DNA of 64,000 nt from JBGQDM01 sp041495845 (GTDB taxonomy: Bacteria > Acidobacteriota > Terriglobia > Terriglobales > Acidobacteriaceae), in NCBI GenBank assembly GCA_041495845.1, contig JBGQDM010000004.1, positions 1-64,000 of the forward strand. The letters run 5' to 3'. The position numbers and the translations under genes were made by a program. Positions 52,008 to 61,352 of this stretch are shown one piece after another (within the stretch, counting starts at the first letter, position 1; each line of letters begins with the position of its first letter). The notes beneath the pieces were generated by a model. The model did not search any database. It saw only the letters and a list, made by a program, of their open reading frames with translations, and was not told the origin of the DNA.

Positions 52008-52610
52008 ATGCCAGTGACCAGCCATCCCCCGACCCTGACCAGCGCCAGCTATGAAGAGTTGGTGCGTGAGATGCTCATCCGTCTTGGCGAGAAGCCGGAC
52101 CGCGAGGGGCTGCAGGAGACGCCGGAGCGGGTGAAACGCTCCATGGAGTGGTTGACGCGAGGCTACAAGGAAGACCCGGAGAAACTGCTCAAAGGCGCGC
52201 TCTTCACCGTGAACTATGACGAGATGGTGATCGTGAAGGACATCGAGATGTTCAGCTTGTGCGAACACCACATGCTGCCGTTCTTCGGGAAAGTGCACGT
52301 CGCCTATATTCCGAAGGGTCGGGTCATGGGGTTGAGCAAGATTCCGCGGCTGGTGGAAATCTTTTCGCGGCGGTTGCAGATTCAGGAACGCTTGACCACG
52401 GAAATTGCGGAAACCATCCAGCGCGTGATCGAACCCCAGGGTGTGGGTGTGGTGGTGGAGGCGCGGCACCTCTGCATGATGATGCGCGGCGTGGAGAAAC
52501 AACATTCCGCGGCGGTGACGTCGTCCATGTTGGGCTGCTTCCGCGAGGAACAGGAAACACGCAACGAATTCCTGTCGCTCATCCGCGTGCGCAGCGCCAA
52601 CGGGGTGTAG
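52008..52610 (+). CDS. folE: GTP cyclohydrolase I
   Basis: FolE turns GTP into 7,8-dihydroneopterin triphosphate, the substrate of folate synthesis and of QueD. Zinc ligands are Cys and His in FSLCEHHMLPFFG and Cys in EARHLCMMMRGVEKQ. GLSKIPRLVEIFSRRLQIQERLT is the conserved core. The 200-residue length is normal. The start at 52008 has AAGGAG six bases before; an ATG overlapping the previous stop (51990) is an alternative. Placement after two QueD-like genes gives a short pterin pathway. Confidence 0.96.
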   Translation: MPVTSHPPTLTSASYEELVREMLIRLGEKPDREGLQETPERVKRSMEWLTRGYKEDPEKLLKGALFTVNYDEMVIVKDIEMFSLCEHHMLPFFGKVHVAYIPKGRVMGLSKIPRLVEIFSRRLQIQERLTTEIAETIQRVIEPQGVGVVVEARHLCMMMRGVEKQHSAAVTSSMLGCFREEQETRNEFLSLIRVRSANGV

Positions 52611-52613
52611 CGC

Positions 52614-53306
52614 CTACCAGGTTCCGTAACGATAACGGCCCCGCCGTTCGGGCAGCAGCTTGATCAGGACCACACCGATCAGAAAGCCTCCAACGTGTGC
52701 CCAGAAGGCGACACCGCCTCCGCCCTGCCGGGCCTGCACCAGGCTGGAAGCCGCACCGCTGAGAAATTGCAGCGCAAACCAGTACCCCAGCACCACCCAC
52801 GCCGGCAGCGTCCACACCACCAGCATATAGACCAGCACGCGGGCCCGGGGATAGAGCAGCAGGTAAGCGCCCATGATCCCGGCAATGGCGCCGCTGGCGC
52901 CTAGAGTGGGCACATGCGATGCGGTGTTGAGCGCCACGTGGAACAACCCGGCTCCGATGCCGCACAGCAAATAAAAGAGCAAGTAGACGGAGTGCCCCAG
53001 GTAGTCTTCAATGTTGTCGCCGAAAATCCAGAGCACCCAGACGTTGCCCAACACATGCCAGAATCCGCCGTGCAGGAACATGGAAGTAAAGAGGGGAACG
53101 AGGGCGTCCGCCAGAGAAAAATCCCCGCGGCCGGCGAGCGCGGCAGTGACATGGGACGGAACAACGGCAAATTGCTCCACCAAGGCGGACAGTGCCGAGG
53201 GCGTCAGCAGTGCCTCGAAGGCATAAAGGGCAAGGTTAAGCGCGATCAGGGTGTAGGTGACAAAAGGAGTGCTGAAACGCGGCTGATCGTCTCGAATGGG
53301 TATCAT
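52614..53306 (-). CDS. Rhomboid family intramembrane serine protease
   Basis: A 230-residue protein with six or seven membrane segments. The catalytic Ser is in LGASGAIAGIMGAY and the catalytic His in AFWAHVGGFLIG. FLHGGFWHVLGNVWVLWIFGDNIED is the family's L1/helix-2 motif with the oxyanion Asn. It should cut single-pass membrane proteins within the bilayer. The stop lies three bases beyond the convergent folE stop. Confidence 0.92.
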   Translation of the reverse strand: MIPIRDDQPRFSTPFVTYTLIALNLALYAFEALLTPSALSALVEQFAVVPSHVTAALAGRGDFSLADALVPLFTSMFLHGGFWHVLGNVWVLWIFGDNIEDYLGHSVYLLFYLLCGIGAGLFHVALNTASHVPTLGASGAIAGIMGAYLLLYPRARVLVYMLVVWTLPAWVVLGYWFALQFLSGAASSLVQARQGGGGVAFWAHVGGFLIGVVLIKLLPERRGRYRYGTW

Positions 53307-53401
53307 GGAAGAAGCGGCGGCCCGGTAAGGAATCTTCGCACACCGGACGAGGCTGCGCCAGCGTAGGGTCGCCGGCCGCAAGACATGAAGAGGGAAGCGG
53401 A

Positions 53402-54298
53402 ATGAATGGCGCATTGATTATCGACAAGCCGGCGGGATTGACCTCGCATGATGTGGTTAACCGGGTGCGGCGAATTATTGGGCAGCGGTCGGTGGGCCAT
53501 CTGGGCACGCTCGACCCGCTGGCCACCGGCGTGCTCCCACTCTTGCTGGGCAACCTGACCCGCCTCTCCCAGTTCTACAGCGCCTCCGAGAAAGAATATG
53601 AAGGCGTAATGCGGCTGGGTTTTGCCACCACCACCTACGACGCCGCCGGCGAGCGCGTGGGAGAAATTCGCGTCGTGTCGGTGAGCCGGGAGCAACTGCT
53701 GGAAGCCTGTGCGCATTTCCGGGGCGTGATTGAACAGACGCCTCCAGCATTTTCGGCAAAGAAGATAGACGGCGTGCCCGCCTACAAGCTGGCGCGCAAA
53801 GATCGGCCGGTGGAGCTCAAGCCGGTGCAAGTCGAGATCAAAGAACTGGAGATCGGAGAGTTCGCCGATGACCGGATCCAGTTTCGGGCGCGCGTCTCCT
53901 CGGGGACCTATCTGCGCTCGGTGGCCCATGATCTCGGGGCGCGGCTGGGTTGCGGTGGTCACCTTGAGAGCCTGCGGCGGACGGCGGTGGCGGAATTCAC
54001 CCTCGGCGACTCCCACACGCTGGACCGGCTGGCCGAAGCGGCAGCGCGTGACGAGGTGGACGACCTGCTGGTGCATCCGCGGAAGCTCCTGCCTGGGATG
54101 CCCAGTATCAGCGCCACCGAAGAGCAGGCGGCTCGCATCCGGAGCGGCCGTACCGTGAACCTGCCGGAAATGTCGCGGGCGCGTGAGGTGAAGGTGTTTG
54201 TCGGCCAGGGCGAACTGATCGCCGTCGCCACCCGCGTGGCCGGGACACTGTTCCACGCCAAGATCGTCCTGGCTGGGGAAGAGGCGCGGGTACGTTGA
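53402..54298 (+). CDS. truB: tRNA pseudouridine-55 synthase
   Basis: TruB makes pseudouridine 55 in the T-loop of tRNAs. The N-terminus has LIIDKPAGLTSHDVVNRVRR; the catalytic Asp is in GHLGTLDPLATGVLPLLLG. Other segments, such as YEGVMRLGFATTTYDAAGE and VSSGTYLRSVAHDLG, are also family-specific. A C-terminal PUA-like part covers about 230-298. The usual rbfA and rpsO neighbours are absent. No strong ribosome site precedes the ATG (AGGGAAG at eight bases is possible). Confidence 0.95.
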   Translation: MNGALIIDKPAGLTSHDVVNRVRRIIGQRSVGHLGTLDPLATGVLPLLLGNLTRLSQFYSASEKEYEGVMRLGFATTTYDAAGERVGEIRVVSVSREQLLEACAHFRGVIEQTPPAFSAKKIDGVPAYKLARKDRPVELKPVQVEIKELEIGEFADDRIQFRARVSSGTYLRSVAHDLGARLGCGGHLESLRRTAVAEFTLGDSHTLDRLAEAAARDEVDDLLVHPRKLLPGMPSISATEEQAARIRSGRTVNLPEMSRAREVKVFVGQGELIAVATRVAGTLFHAKIVLAGEEARVR

Positions 54299-54433
54299 GG
54301 GAATGGGGTGGGGCTTGGGGGGCGGCCGGCGGCAACGCCCATATACAATGTCCGATAAGAAGTATTCTGTAAACTACGAACTCCGTCCCAACCTCCTGCC
54401 CGCCCGCCGCCCATTGATGTATAACCGGAGGCC

Positions 54434-56911
54434 ATGCGTTCCAGACTTGTCGCTGCCCTGCTGTCCGCCCTGCTTCTAACCAGCCTCGTTGCCGCGCAAT
54501 CCGCTCCGGACAAGAAACCCACCCTTGCGGCCCGCCTGGAGGGCTTGGAGGCGCACGACGGCTTCCTGACATGGTATTGGGACCAAGCCAAGGGCGAATT
54601 CCTGCTGCAGCTTTCCCACACCGCCATGGAGCGCGAGTTTCTCTACTTCACCGGTTTTGGCAGCGGCATCGGTTCGACCGAGCTATTCGCCGACCGGGGT
54701 ACGATCGGCCACGGCGCCCTCTGCCGGTTTCAGCGCTCCGGGCCACGGGTGCTGGTGATCGAAGAAAACACCGCCTTCCGCGCCACCGACGGCAACGCGG
54801 AGCTGAAACATTCCGTGGAATTCAGCTTTCCAGTTTCCGTAATCGCCGCGCTGCCCGTCGTAGCCGAGCAGGACGGGACGCTTCTGGTGAATGCCAACCC
54901 ACTGGTGCTGCGCGACGCGGTGGATGTGCTGGGCCAACTGCAGCGGCCTACGCGCGCCGTGGGCGGCCAGTTGGTACGGGAGGTTGCCGCGGGTACTGCT
55001 TCGTGGCATCTCGACGAAGCGCGCAGCACGGTTGACTTGGAGCACACCCGGAGCTTTCCCCTCAATACCGAAGTGGAGGCACTGCTCACCTTTGCCACCG
55101 ACGGCGAGCAAGACTTGAATCAGCCCAACCCGCATGCGCTCACGTTGCGCGAGCATCATTCGTTCACCGCGCTCCCGGCCGCCGGCTATCAACCGCGCGA
55201 ACGCGATGTGCGCGTCGGGTTCTTCGGTGTGACCTTCGAGGATTTTGCCCAACCCTTCGATCGCCAACTCTCACGCACCGTGATCGACCGCTGGCGCCTG
55301 CGTAAGAAAAACCCGGATGCGGTGGTGAGTGAGCCGGTGGAGCCGATTACGTTCTATCTGGATCGCGCCATGCCCGAGCCGGTGCGTTCCGCGGCACGAC
55401 GCGGCGCGCTGTGGTGGAACTTGGCTTTCGAGCAGGCGGGGTTCAAGAATGCGCTGCGCATTGAAGATCTGCCCGAGGGTGCCGACCCGCTTGACGTGCG
55501 CTATCCAACCATCCAATGGACCAATCGCAGCGGCCGCGGATGGTCGGTGGGCACGGTGCAGAGCGACCCCAGGACTGGAGAGATTCTGCATGCCGTGGTG
55601 CAACTCGACTCTCATCGTTTCCGTACCGCTGGAAATTTGTGGCATGCCATGGTTCCCTCCGGGCGCGGAGGCACAGAAGCAGGTCTGGATGCCTTCGCCG
55701 GCTTCGACTTGCTCGACCCGGAACTCGATGCCGAACAAGTGATGCTGAATCGCATGGCGCTGCTCACGTGTCACGAGATGGGCCACGTGCTCGGCCTCGA
55801 TCACAATTTTGTTGCCAGCACTTTCGGCCGCGGCTCGGTGATGGATTATTTCGCGCCGCGGGTAAAGCTGCGCGCCGATGGCAGCGCCGATCTTTCCGAC
55901 GCCTACATGCAGGGTACGGGCAGCTACGACCGCTTCGCCATCGAGTGGGGCTACAGCGAAGGTGCGCCCAGCGCAAGTTGGGAGCAGGAACACACGCGCC
56001 TGCACGGCATTGTGAGCAAGGCCATCGCCGCCGGGATTACCTGGGGTAATTACGACGACCCGCGTTGGAATGCCTACGATGATGGTCCCGACCCGGTGAC
56101 CTGGCTGCGGGAGACTCTGCCGGTCCGTGATGCGCTGCTGTCTCGCTATGGGGCGCATCTGCTCCGTCCGGACGAGCCCGCCTCACTGCTGGCGTCGCGC
56201 TTTGCTTTGGTTTACTTGTTTCATCGCTACGCGTTGGCGGCGGCCATCAACACCATCGGCAGCGCCAAGGTTCCGTTGAGTCTGGCCGGAGACGGTCAAA
56301 AGCCGCTCCTGCCTTGGCCGCCGGAGAGTCAGCGCGAGGCACTGCGGCTGGCGCTCGGTGCTCTGCGTCCAGAGAAATTGCAAATCGCTCCCGACCTCTG
56401 GCGGCAACTGGTGCCAAGAGAGAATTCAGAAAACGATCCGGAGCGGTTCCCTTCTTCCGCAGGATACCTATTCAGCCCGCAAGACGCAGCCCGTGCGGTC
56501 AGCGACGTTGTGCTCGGTGGGTTGCTGGACGCTTCACGGATGGCGCGCTTGAAAGTGATGGAAGCTGAGGTTCCAGACGCGGTTACAGCGCGCGAAGTAA
56601 TCACGAATCTGGTGCAGGCGGTTTTCTTCAACGCCAACCGGAACGCTGGCGAGCGCGAGCTGGCGGCAGTGGTCCAGACCGAAGCTGCGGAACGCTTGAT
56701 GCTGCTGGCCGCCAATCGTGAAGCCACGCCAGAGGTCCAGGCAGCGGCGCTAGCCGGAGTGCGGCAAGCGCGAGCGGCGCTGCGCACGCAAGCCGTGGCC
56801 GGCTCGAGCACGCAGCGACTGCAGGATGAAATCGACCGCTTCCTGCGCGATCCCCGGCAGAACGCTCCGCATCCGCGGGGAAGCAATGCACCTGCGGGCC
56901 CCCCGACTTAG
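54434..56911 (+). CDS. Secreted zinc metalloprotease (DUF5117-type, metzincin)
   Basis: An 825-residue exported protein with a signal peptide (about 1-22, ending VAAQ). The zinc site TCHEMGHVLGLDHNF (His about 447) fits HExxHxxGxxH of metzincins. The N-terminal 300 residues match the DUF5117/DUF5118 part of large metalloproteases common in Bacteroidota and Acidobacteria, and the C-terminal 350 residues are mostly helical. GGAGG lies upstream of the ATG. It probably degrades external or periplasmic proteins. Confidence 0.9.
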   Translation: MRSRLVAALLSALLLTSLVAAQSAPDKKPTLAARLEGLEAHDGFLTWYWDQAKGEFLLQLSHTAMEREFLYFTGFGSGIGSTELFADRGTIGHGALCRFQRSGPRVLVIEENTAFRATDGNAELKHSVEFSFPVSVIAALPVVAEQDGTLLVNANPLVLRDAVDVLGQLQRPTRAVGGQLVREVAAGTASWHLDEARSTVDLEHTRSFPLNTEVEALLTFATDGEQDLNQPNPHALTLREHHSFTALPAAGYQPRERDVRVGFFGVTFEDFAQPFDRQLSRTVIDRWRLRKKNPDAVVSEPVEPITFYLDRAMPEPVRSAARRGALWWNLAFEQAGFKNALRIEDLPEGADPLDVRYPTIQWTNRSGRGWSVGTVQSDPRTGEILHAVVQLDSHRFRTAGNLWHAMVPSGRGGTEAGLDAFAGFDLLDPELDAEQVMLNRMALLTCHEMGHVLGLDHNFVASTFGRGSVMDYFAPRVKLRADGSADLSDAYMQGTGSYDRFAIEWGYSEGAPSASWEQEHTRLHGIVSKAIAAGITWGNYDDPRWNAYDDGPDPVTWLRETLPVRDALLSRYGAHLLRPDEPASLLASRFALVYLFHRYALAAAINTIGSAKVPLSLAGDGQKPLLPWPPESQREALRLALGALRPEKLQIAPDLWRQLVPRENSENDPERFPSSAGYLFSPQDAARAVSDVVLGGLLDASRMARLKVMEAEVPDAVTAREVITNLVQAVFFNANRNAGERELAAVVQTEAAERLMLLAANREATPEVQAAALAGVRQARAALRTQAVAGSSTQRLQDEIDRFLRDPRQNAPHPRGSNAPAGPPT

Positions 56912-56960
56912 GAAGGCGTATCTCAGCAACGTGGTGACACTGTCTACGGAAGCGGGGGCG

Positions 56961-57725
56961 ATGACGACCGAAAAGCATAGCGTCGGGACCGTTGCTGCCG
57001 TAGCCTGCATTGCCTTTGTGATCGCCGATCTCTCCCACGAGGTTCTTGGCCACGGCGTGATGGCCTACCTGCTCGGAGCCCAACATCTTCGCCTTTCGTC
57101 TACCTATCTCAATTCGGATATCAACAGCAAGCTGGTGCAAGCTGCCGGCACGTTGGCCAATCTGCTGGAGGGCGCGCTGGCATGGCTTCTGTTCCGCCGG
57201 AGATCGCGCAACCTTCATTGGCGGTACTTCCTTTGGCTCCTGATCGCGTTCAATCTTCTCGATGGAACAGGTTACTTCCTGTTCTCGGCAGTCTCGAACT
57301 CCGGCGATTGGGCTGAGATCATCAAGAGCCTGCCCTATACCAATGCCGTGCGGATTGCGATGGGGATGGTTGGCGCAGCCGGATACTTCCTGTCTGCTCG
57401 TCTCTGCGCGTACGCGCTGATTCCTTTTTCGGAAAAGCTGGAAGACCTGACGCTGCTGCCGTACTGGATCGTCCTCGTTGTCAATTGCGCTGCTGCCGCC
57501 CTGAACCCACTGGGCATCAGATACGTGTTGATTTCAGCGCTTCCCGCGACGGCGGGCGCCAACGCTGCGCTCGTGATGATCCCGAGATGGACGAGACGAC
57601 TGCAAGCGGGGAACGAACCGAAGTTGCTGATCTCGAGGAATCGCGGGCTGGTAGCCGTGGGTGTGCTGGTCGTAGCGGTGTTCGTGTTCGTGATTGGGCG
57701 CGGGATCAGCTGGAGTCGTTACTAG
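56961..57725 (+). CDS. Polytopic membrane protein with HEVLGH motif
   Basis: A protein of about 254 residues with six or seven hydrophobic segments. The first membrane helix ends in DLSHEVLGHGVMAYLLGA (His26, Glu27, His31), a HEx3H arrangement like, but one residue longer than, the HExxH of M50 site-2 proteases. NPLGIRYVLISALPATAGAN near residue 200 might supply a third ligand (N-P-x-G). It may be a divergent membrane protease or a relative without activity. The start follows the metzincin gene by 49 bases. Confidence 0.75.
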   Translation: MTTEKHSVGTVAAVACIAFVIADLSHEVLGHGVMAYLLGAQHLRLSSTYLNSDINSKLVQAAGTLANLLEGALAWLLFRRRSRNLHWRYFLWLLIAFNLLDGTGYFLFSAVSNSGDWAEIIKSLPYTNAVRIAMGMVGAAGYFLSARLCAYALIPFSEKLEDLTLLPYWIVLVVNCAAAALNPLGIRYVLISALPATAGANAALVMIPRWTRRLQAGNEPKLLISRNRGLVAVGVLVVAVFVFVIGRGISWSRY

Positions 57726-57768
57726 GCCTTGGCGCTTTTCCAGGGTCTGAGGCGCTTCGGCCCGCGCT

Positions 57769-58416
57769 CTAATCATGCTTGTGTTCCTGGGAACTGGTGT
57801 TTGACGAACCGTGGCCCGCAGGGACCACGATGATCAGCGCTTGGGCGGTGCCGGGAGCGACAATGTACGGAACTCCGTTGCCGGCCTCCGATCCCAAGTC
57901 TTTCGCGGTGATATACGGGGCTGGGAACATGAGGTGTCCGGGAAAGTGGATGATTTTCTTCTGACTCGGATCGAAAACATAGTTTGAATCAGACAGCATG
58001 TAGATGATCCCCGGCTTGCGCGACGCCTTGAACCTGCCTGACTTGTACCCCGCCTCAATCTCCTTCTGGATTTGTTCATCGGACCGGCCCTTGGCCCGTT
58101 CCGCTTCCAGGTACATTCGCGCTCGCAACGTAGTGTTGCTGGTCTCGCGATCGAAACACTCAGGCTCCATGCTCGTGGGATACTCTCGCTCCACCAGGCA
58201 AGTAAACCCGTTGTTCCCCTCGCGGGCTTTGACATATCCGGTACGGCTGAGCACGTAGACGGTGGCGTGCTGCGAGACCGCTGGCGGCGCAGCAGAGAGC
58301 GCCAATTGGATTTGCACCTCCGGCGGGGTCGAGGCATCGACATGATCGATCGATGCAGGATTTTGCGCGGCGCATAGCGCCGTGCCGGCAACCAGCAAGA
58401 GCAGGAACCGTTTCAT
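57769..58416 (-). CDS. Secreted hypothetical protein
   Basis: A 215-residue precursor with a signal peptide (about 1-17, ending CAAQ). The mature part has VYVLSRTGYVKAREGNNGFTCLVE and a Cys pair (TCLVE and ECFD) likely to form a disulfide, then a helical section, AKGRSDEQIQKEIEAGY, and a beta-rich C-terminus that ends with a His-rich tail, SSQEHKHD. No family was recognised. The start is set by AGGAG eight bases upstream. The His-rich tail may bind metal. Confidence 0.75.
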   Translation of the reverse strand: MKRFLLLLVAGTALCAAQNPASIDHVDASTPPEVQIQLALSAAPPAVSQHATVYVLSRTGYVKAREGNNGFTCLVEREYPTSMEPECFDRETSNTTLRARMYLEAERAKGRSDEQIQKEIEAGYKSGRFKASRKPGIIYMLSDSNYVFDPSQKKIIHFPGHLMFPAPYITAKDLGSEAGNGVPYIVAPGTAQALIIVVPAGHGSSNTSSQEHKHD

Positions 58417-58570
58417 GGGAGATCTCCTGAGCATGGAAGTGTCCTCTTCATGGGTGCAGCAAGGAGCGAAAAAAGTGTAATGCTTTGCCGCAGAAAAGCC
58501 AGGATCCAGACAAACAACGCGACGCGCCTGTTATGTGAGCCGGATCGGGCACTGGAGGAAGGAACAACTT

Positions 58571-58607
58571 GTGTGGCGCGGGCGCCCTCGCCACACGACC
58601 TGTTGCG
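58571..58607 (+). repeat. REP-like palindromic repeat
   Basis: GTGTGGCG (58571-58578) pairs with CGCCACAC (58589-58596) around CGGGCGCCCT. Bases 58580-58607 match 15185-15212 inside metH at 25 of 28 positions. Confidence 0.65.
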
Positions 58608-58610
58608 GAG

Positions 58611-58928
58611 CTACGCCAGCGCGGAATCCAGCTCGCGTCGCAGGTCTGCCCGAAACTTGGCCAGCGCCTCCAGCCGCTCAGGGGTGGCCTCAACGATCTC
58701 GTCCTTCGCTTGAAAAACCTGGCGGCCGTTTTGCTCCACCAGCACGCCCATCGCTTCTCCCATGCGCCAGCCGGGTGTGCCCAGAATTTGCAGCCCGCCA
58801 ATTCCAGGAACAAGCAAGGCGATGCAGCCATCGCGCACCACACCGATGCACTTGGGATAACGGTCGAAGGTCTGGAGTTCGAAACCGGCGACGTAGAGTT
58901 GCTGCAGTTGGGCCGCGGGATCAGGCAT
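58611..58928 (-). CDS. Small hypothetical protein
   Basis: A 105-residue soluble protein. The first half has strands LYVAGFELQTFDRYPKCIGVVRDG and ALLVPGIGGLQILGTPGWR; the second half is a charged helix (ATPERLEALAKFRADLRREL). No family was recognised. It begins 15 bases after the bifunctional nuclease gene on the same strand, so it is probably in one operon with that gene and miaB. Confidence 0.75.
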   Translation of the reverse strand: MPDPAAQLQQLYVAGFELQTFDRYPKCIGVVRDGCIALLVPGIGGLQILGTPGWRMGEAMGVLVEQNGRQVFQAKDEIVEATPERLEALAKFRADLRRELDSALA

Positions 58929-58943
58929 CAGGCTCGCGAGTGA

Positions 58944-59429
58944 CTACATCTTGTACTTCCCCAGATCATCGTCCCCCAGACCCTCCAGCCACTTGCGCAG
59001 TTCATCGTGGCCGGCGCGTTCCGAGGCGGAGCTGGCAACCTTGGAGCTCTTCAACACTTCATCATCCACAAAAATGGGGCAATCCATGCGCAGTGCCAAT
59101 GCCAACGCGTCGGAGGGACGCGAGTCCACGCTGATAATCTGGCCGGCGCGTTCCATCCAGATGACGGCGTAGAACGTATCGTCGCGCAATTCGGTGACCA
59201 CCACTTTGTGGACGCGCGTGTCCAGCCCACTGAGCACGTTGCGGATGAGATCGTGGGTCATCGGCCGCGGCGTCGCCACCTTCTCAATCTCCAGCGCAAT
59301 GGCGTTGGCTTCGTAGACGCCCACCCAGATGGGCAGCACGGTGTCGCTGGCCACATCCTTGAGCACCACGATGGGGATCTGAGAAACCGGATCCATCATC
59401 AGACCCCGGATTTTCATTTCAATTTCCAT
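58944..59429 (-). CDS. Bifunctional nuclease family protein (DUF151)
   Basis: A 161-residue protein of the DUF151/BFN family, some members of which cut both DNA and RNA. MKIRGLMMDPVSQIPIVVLKD, PIWVGVYEANAIALEIE, RPMTHDLIRNVL and VDSRPSDALALALR are the family's conserved blocks. No assignment of catalytic residues can be made. The start has a GGACGACG string before it but no clear ribosome site. It lies 14 bases after miaB. Confidence 0.9.
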   Translation of the reverse strand: MEIEMKIRGLMMDPVSQIPIVVLKDVASDTVLPIWVGVYEANAIALEIEKVATPRPMTHDLIRNVLSGLDTRVHKVVVTELRDDTFYAVIWMERAGQIISVDSRPSDALALALRMDCPIFVDDEVLKSSKVASSASERAGHDELRKWLEGLGDDDLGKYKM

Positions 59430-59443
59430 CGTCGTCCTCCCGC

Positions 59444-60766
59444 TCAGAGCGCAACTTCCCCCGCCAGGCTGTTGGGGAAAGTGGCCGTGACACGCACCGG
59501 AACATAGCTGCCGGGGGTCAGCGTCTGGCCCTCGGCAGTAAAGTTGAGCGTCTTGTTCTGGGTGGTGCGGCCAATCCATTGACCGCGCTGCTCATTCCTA
59601 CCTTCAACCATTACCTCAAGAACTGTCCCTACATGCCTCTGATTTCGTGTCTTCTGCGCTTCCCGAATCTTCTCCTGCAACACCGCCAGCCGCCGTGACT
59701 TCTCCGCCTCCGCAATCGCATCTTCCAACCGTAGCGCTGGAGTGTTGGGCCGCGGCGAATATTTGAAAGTGAACGCGCTGTCGAAACCAGCCACGTCCAT
59801 CAAGCTGAGCGTCTCTTCAAAGTCAGCTTCTGTTTCGCCCGGAAAGCCCACGATGATGTCGGTGGTCAAGCTGATGTCGCGGCGCGCCGACTTTACCCAG
59901 GCAATCCGCTCCAGGTACTCGTCGCGCGTATAGAGCCGCTGCATGGCTTCCAGCACCCGCGTCGAACCGCTCTGCACCGGCAAGTGGACGTGGTCGCACA
60001 GCGTCGGCGTAGCTTCAATCGCCTGCACAATATCGCGGCCAAAGTCGCGCGGGTGGGAAGTGGTGAAACGCACGCGCCGTACACCGCTGACTTCGCTCAC
60101 CGCCACCAGCAACTCGGCAAACGACTTCTTGCCGGCCGGATCGGAGTAAGAATTCACGTTCTGGCCCAGCAGTTGAATGTCCGTATACCCGAGATCGGCC
60201 ATCTGGCGGGCTTCCGCGAGCACCGAGTCGGATGTGCGGCTGCGTTCTTTTCCGCGCGTGTAGGGCACTACGCAATACGCGCAAAATTTGTCGCAACCCT
60301 CGATGATGGTGATGTAGCCGCGATGCGCATTGTTGCGCGCGGTGAATTCGGTCTCAAAGCACGCGTCGGTTTCCCGGTCGTCGAGTCCGGTGGCGCGCTG
60401 GCCGGCGCCAATCTGCACCAGCATGGCCGGCAGGTTGCGGTAGGACGCCGAGCCGCACACCAGGTCCACATAGGGCGCGCGCTCAAAAATCTTTTCGCCT
60501 TCCTGCTGGGCCACACAACCCAGGACGCCAAACTGTTTTCCCTGGGCGCGGTACTTCTTAAAATCGGCGAGGCGATGAAAAACTTTCTGCTCCGCCTTGT
60601 CGCGGATGGAACACGTGTTATAGAGGACGAGGTTCGCCTCCTCCACCGTGGGTACCTGGCGATACCCTTCCTGCTGCAATGTGCCAATGACTTTTTCGGA
60701 ATCATGCACATTCATCTGGCAGCCGAAGGTCTCCAGATAAAAAGTTTTTTGCGCCACGCCATCCAT
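59444..60766 (-). CDS. miaB: tRNA-2-methylthio-N6-dimethylallyladenosine synthase
   Basis: MiaB adds a methylthio group to i6A37 in tRNAs that read UNN codons. The N-terminal domain binds one [4Fe-4S] cluster through Cys in TFGCQMN, NTCSIRD and LGCVAQ. The radical-SAM cluster motif is CDKFCAYCVVP. A TRAM domain forms the C-terminus (about 375-440). At 440 residues it is of normal size. The start was placed at ATGGATGGC, because upstream codons are repeat-like and a -10-like TATACT lies eight bases before it. Confidence 0.95.
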   Translation of the reverse strand: MDGVAQKTFYLETFGCQMNVHDSEKVIGTLQQEGYRQVPTVEEANLVLYNTCSIRDKAEQKVFHRLADFKKYRAQGKQFGVLGCVAQQEGEKIFERAPYVDLVCGSASYRNLPAMLVQIGAGQRATGLDDRETDACFETEFTARNNAHRGYITIIEGCDKFCAYCVVPYTRGKERSRTSDSVLAEARQMADLGYTDIQLLGQNVNSYSDPAGKKSFAELLVAVSEVSGVRRVRFTTSHPRDFGRDIVQAIEATPTLCDHVHLPVQSGSTRVLEAMQRLYTRDEYLERIAWVKSARRDISLTTDIIVGFPGETEADFEETLSLMDVAGFDSAFTFKYSPRPNTPALRLEDAIAEAEKSRRLAVLQEKIREAQKTRNQRHVGTVLEVMVEGRNEQRGQWIGRTTQNKTLNFTAEGQTLTPGSYVPVRVTATFPNSLAGEVAL

Positions 60767-60774
60767 ACCAGCCA

Positions 60775-60780
60775 AGTATA
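60775..60780 (-). promoter_or_regulatory. Putative -10 of a leaderless miaB transcript
   Basis: On the minus strand TATACT is followed by exactly eight bases and then the miaB ATG. The same hexamer and spacing occur before nuoI. Confidence 0.5.
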
Positions 60781-60849
60781 ACCTGCTTACCGGCGGACGG
60801 CGGGGGCGCCGGCCCGCGATGGGCCGGCTCACCCTAGGGCTCACCCGGC

Positions 60850-61334
60850 CTACTGCTTCTCCGCGAACCTTTTCAGCATCTCCATCACGCCCGACCAGCC
60901 TCCGCTGTAATCCGTGCGCGCGACGTCGAGGCCCGTGAGGCCGCTATGCGTAACTTTGACCCGGGTGCCGCCTGCTGCGGACGTCAGTTGCCAACGCACG
61001 ACCGTAGTTTGTTCCGGACGATCATGCCAGTTAGCAATCCAGGTGTAGACCAGCAAGCGCGGCGCCACGCATTCCAGAATCTCGCCGTGCGCCTCAAAGT
61101 CGCTCACCCCGTTGACCTTGACTTTGCCGGTGGGATCGGAGGCCAGGAAACGCCACTGCCGCCTTGCCGTGCATCCATTTCAAACAGCGACGTCTTGCAG
61201 TCGCTTTCTTCGCCCCACCAGCGCATGAGTTGCTCGGAGCTGGTGAGCGCCTGGAATACCCTTTCGGCCGGCGCAGCGACAAAAATCTCGCTGACGATCG
61301 CGTCCAGATCCGGGGTCACGATGGAGGTAGCCAT
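60850..61334 (-). pseudogene. SRPBCC/AHSA1 domain gene with one frameshift
   Basis: Two frames join into one AHSA1-type START-fold protein of about 160 residues. The first, from MATSIVTPDLDAIVSEIFV to SLFEMDARQGG, carries the family opening (VFQALTSSEQLMRWWG). The second resumes with QWRFLASDPTGK and runs through ILECVAPRLLVYTWIANW to the end. One base seems to be missing near 61157, where the family has a GG-(K/R)-W-R turn. It is the last gene of the ArsR operon. A recent mutation and an assembly error are both possible. Confidence 0.78.
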
Positions 61335-61352
61335 GAATTTCTCCGTCGGGTC

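Noticed and set aside
53303..54256. Minus-strand open frame of 317 codons opposite truB
   Set aside because: truB is complete and conserved; the opposite frame has no domain.
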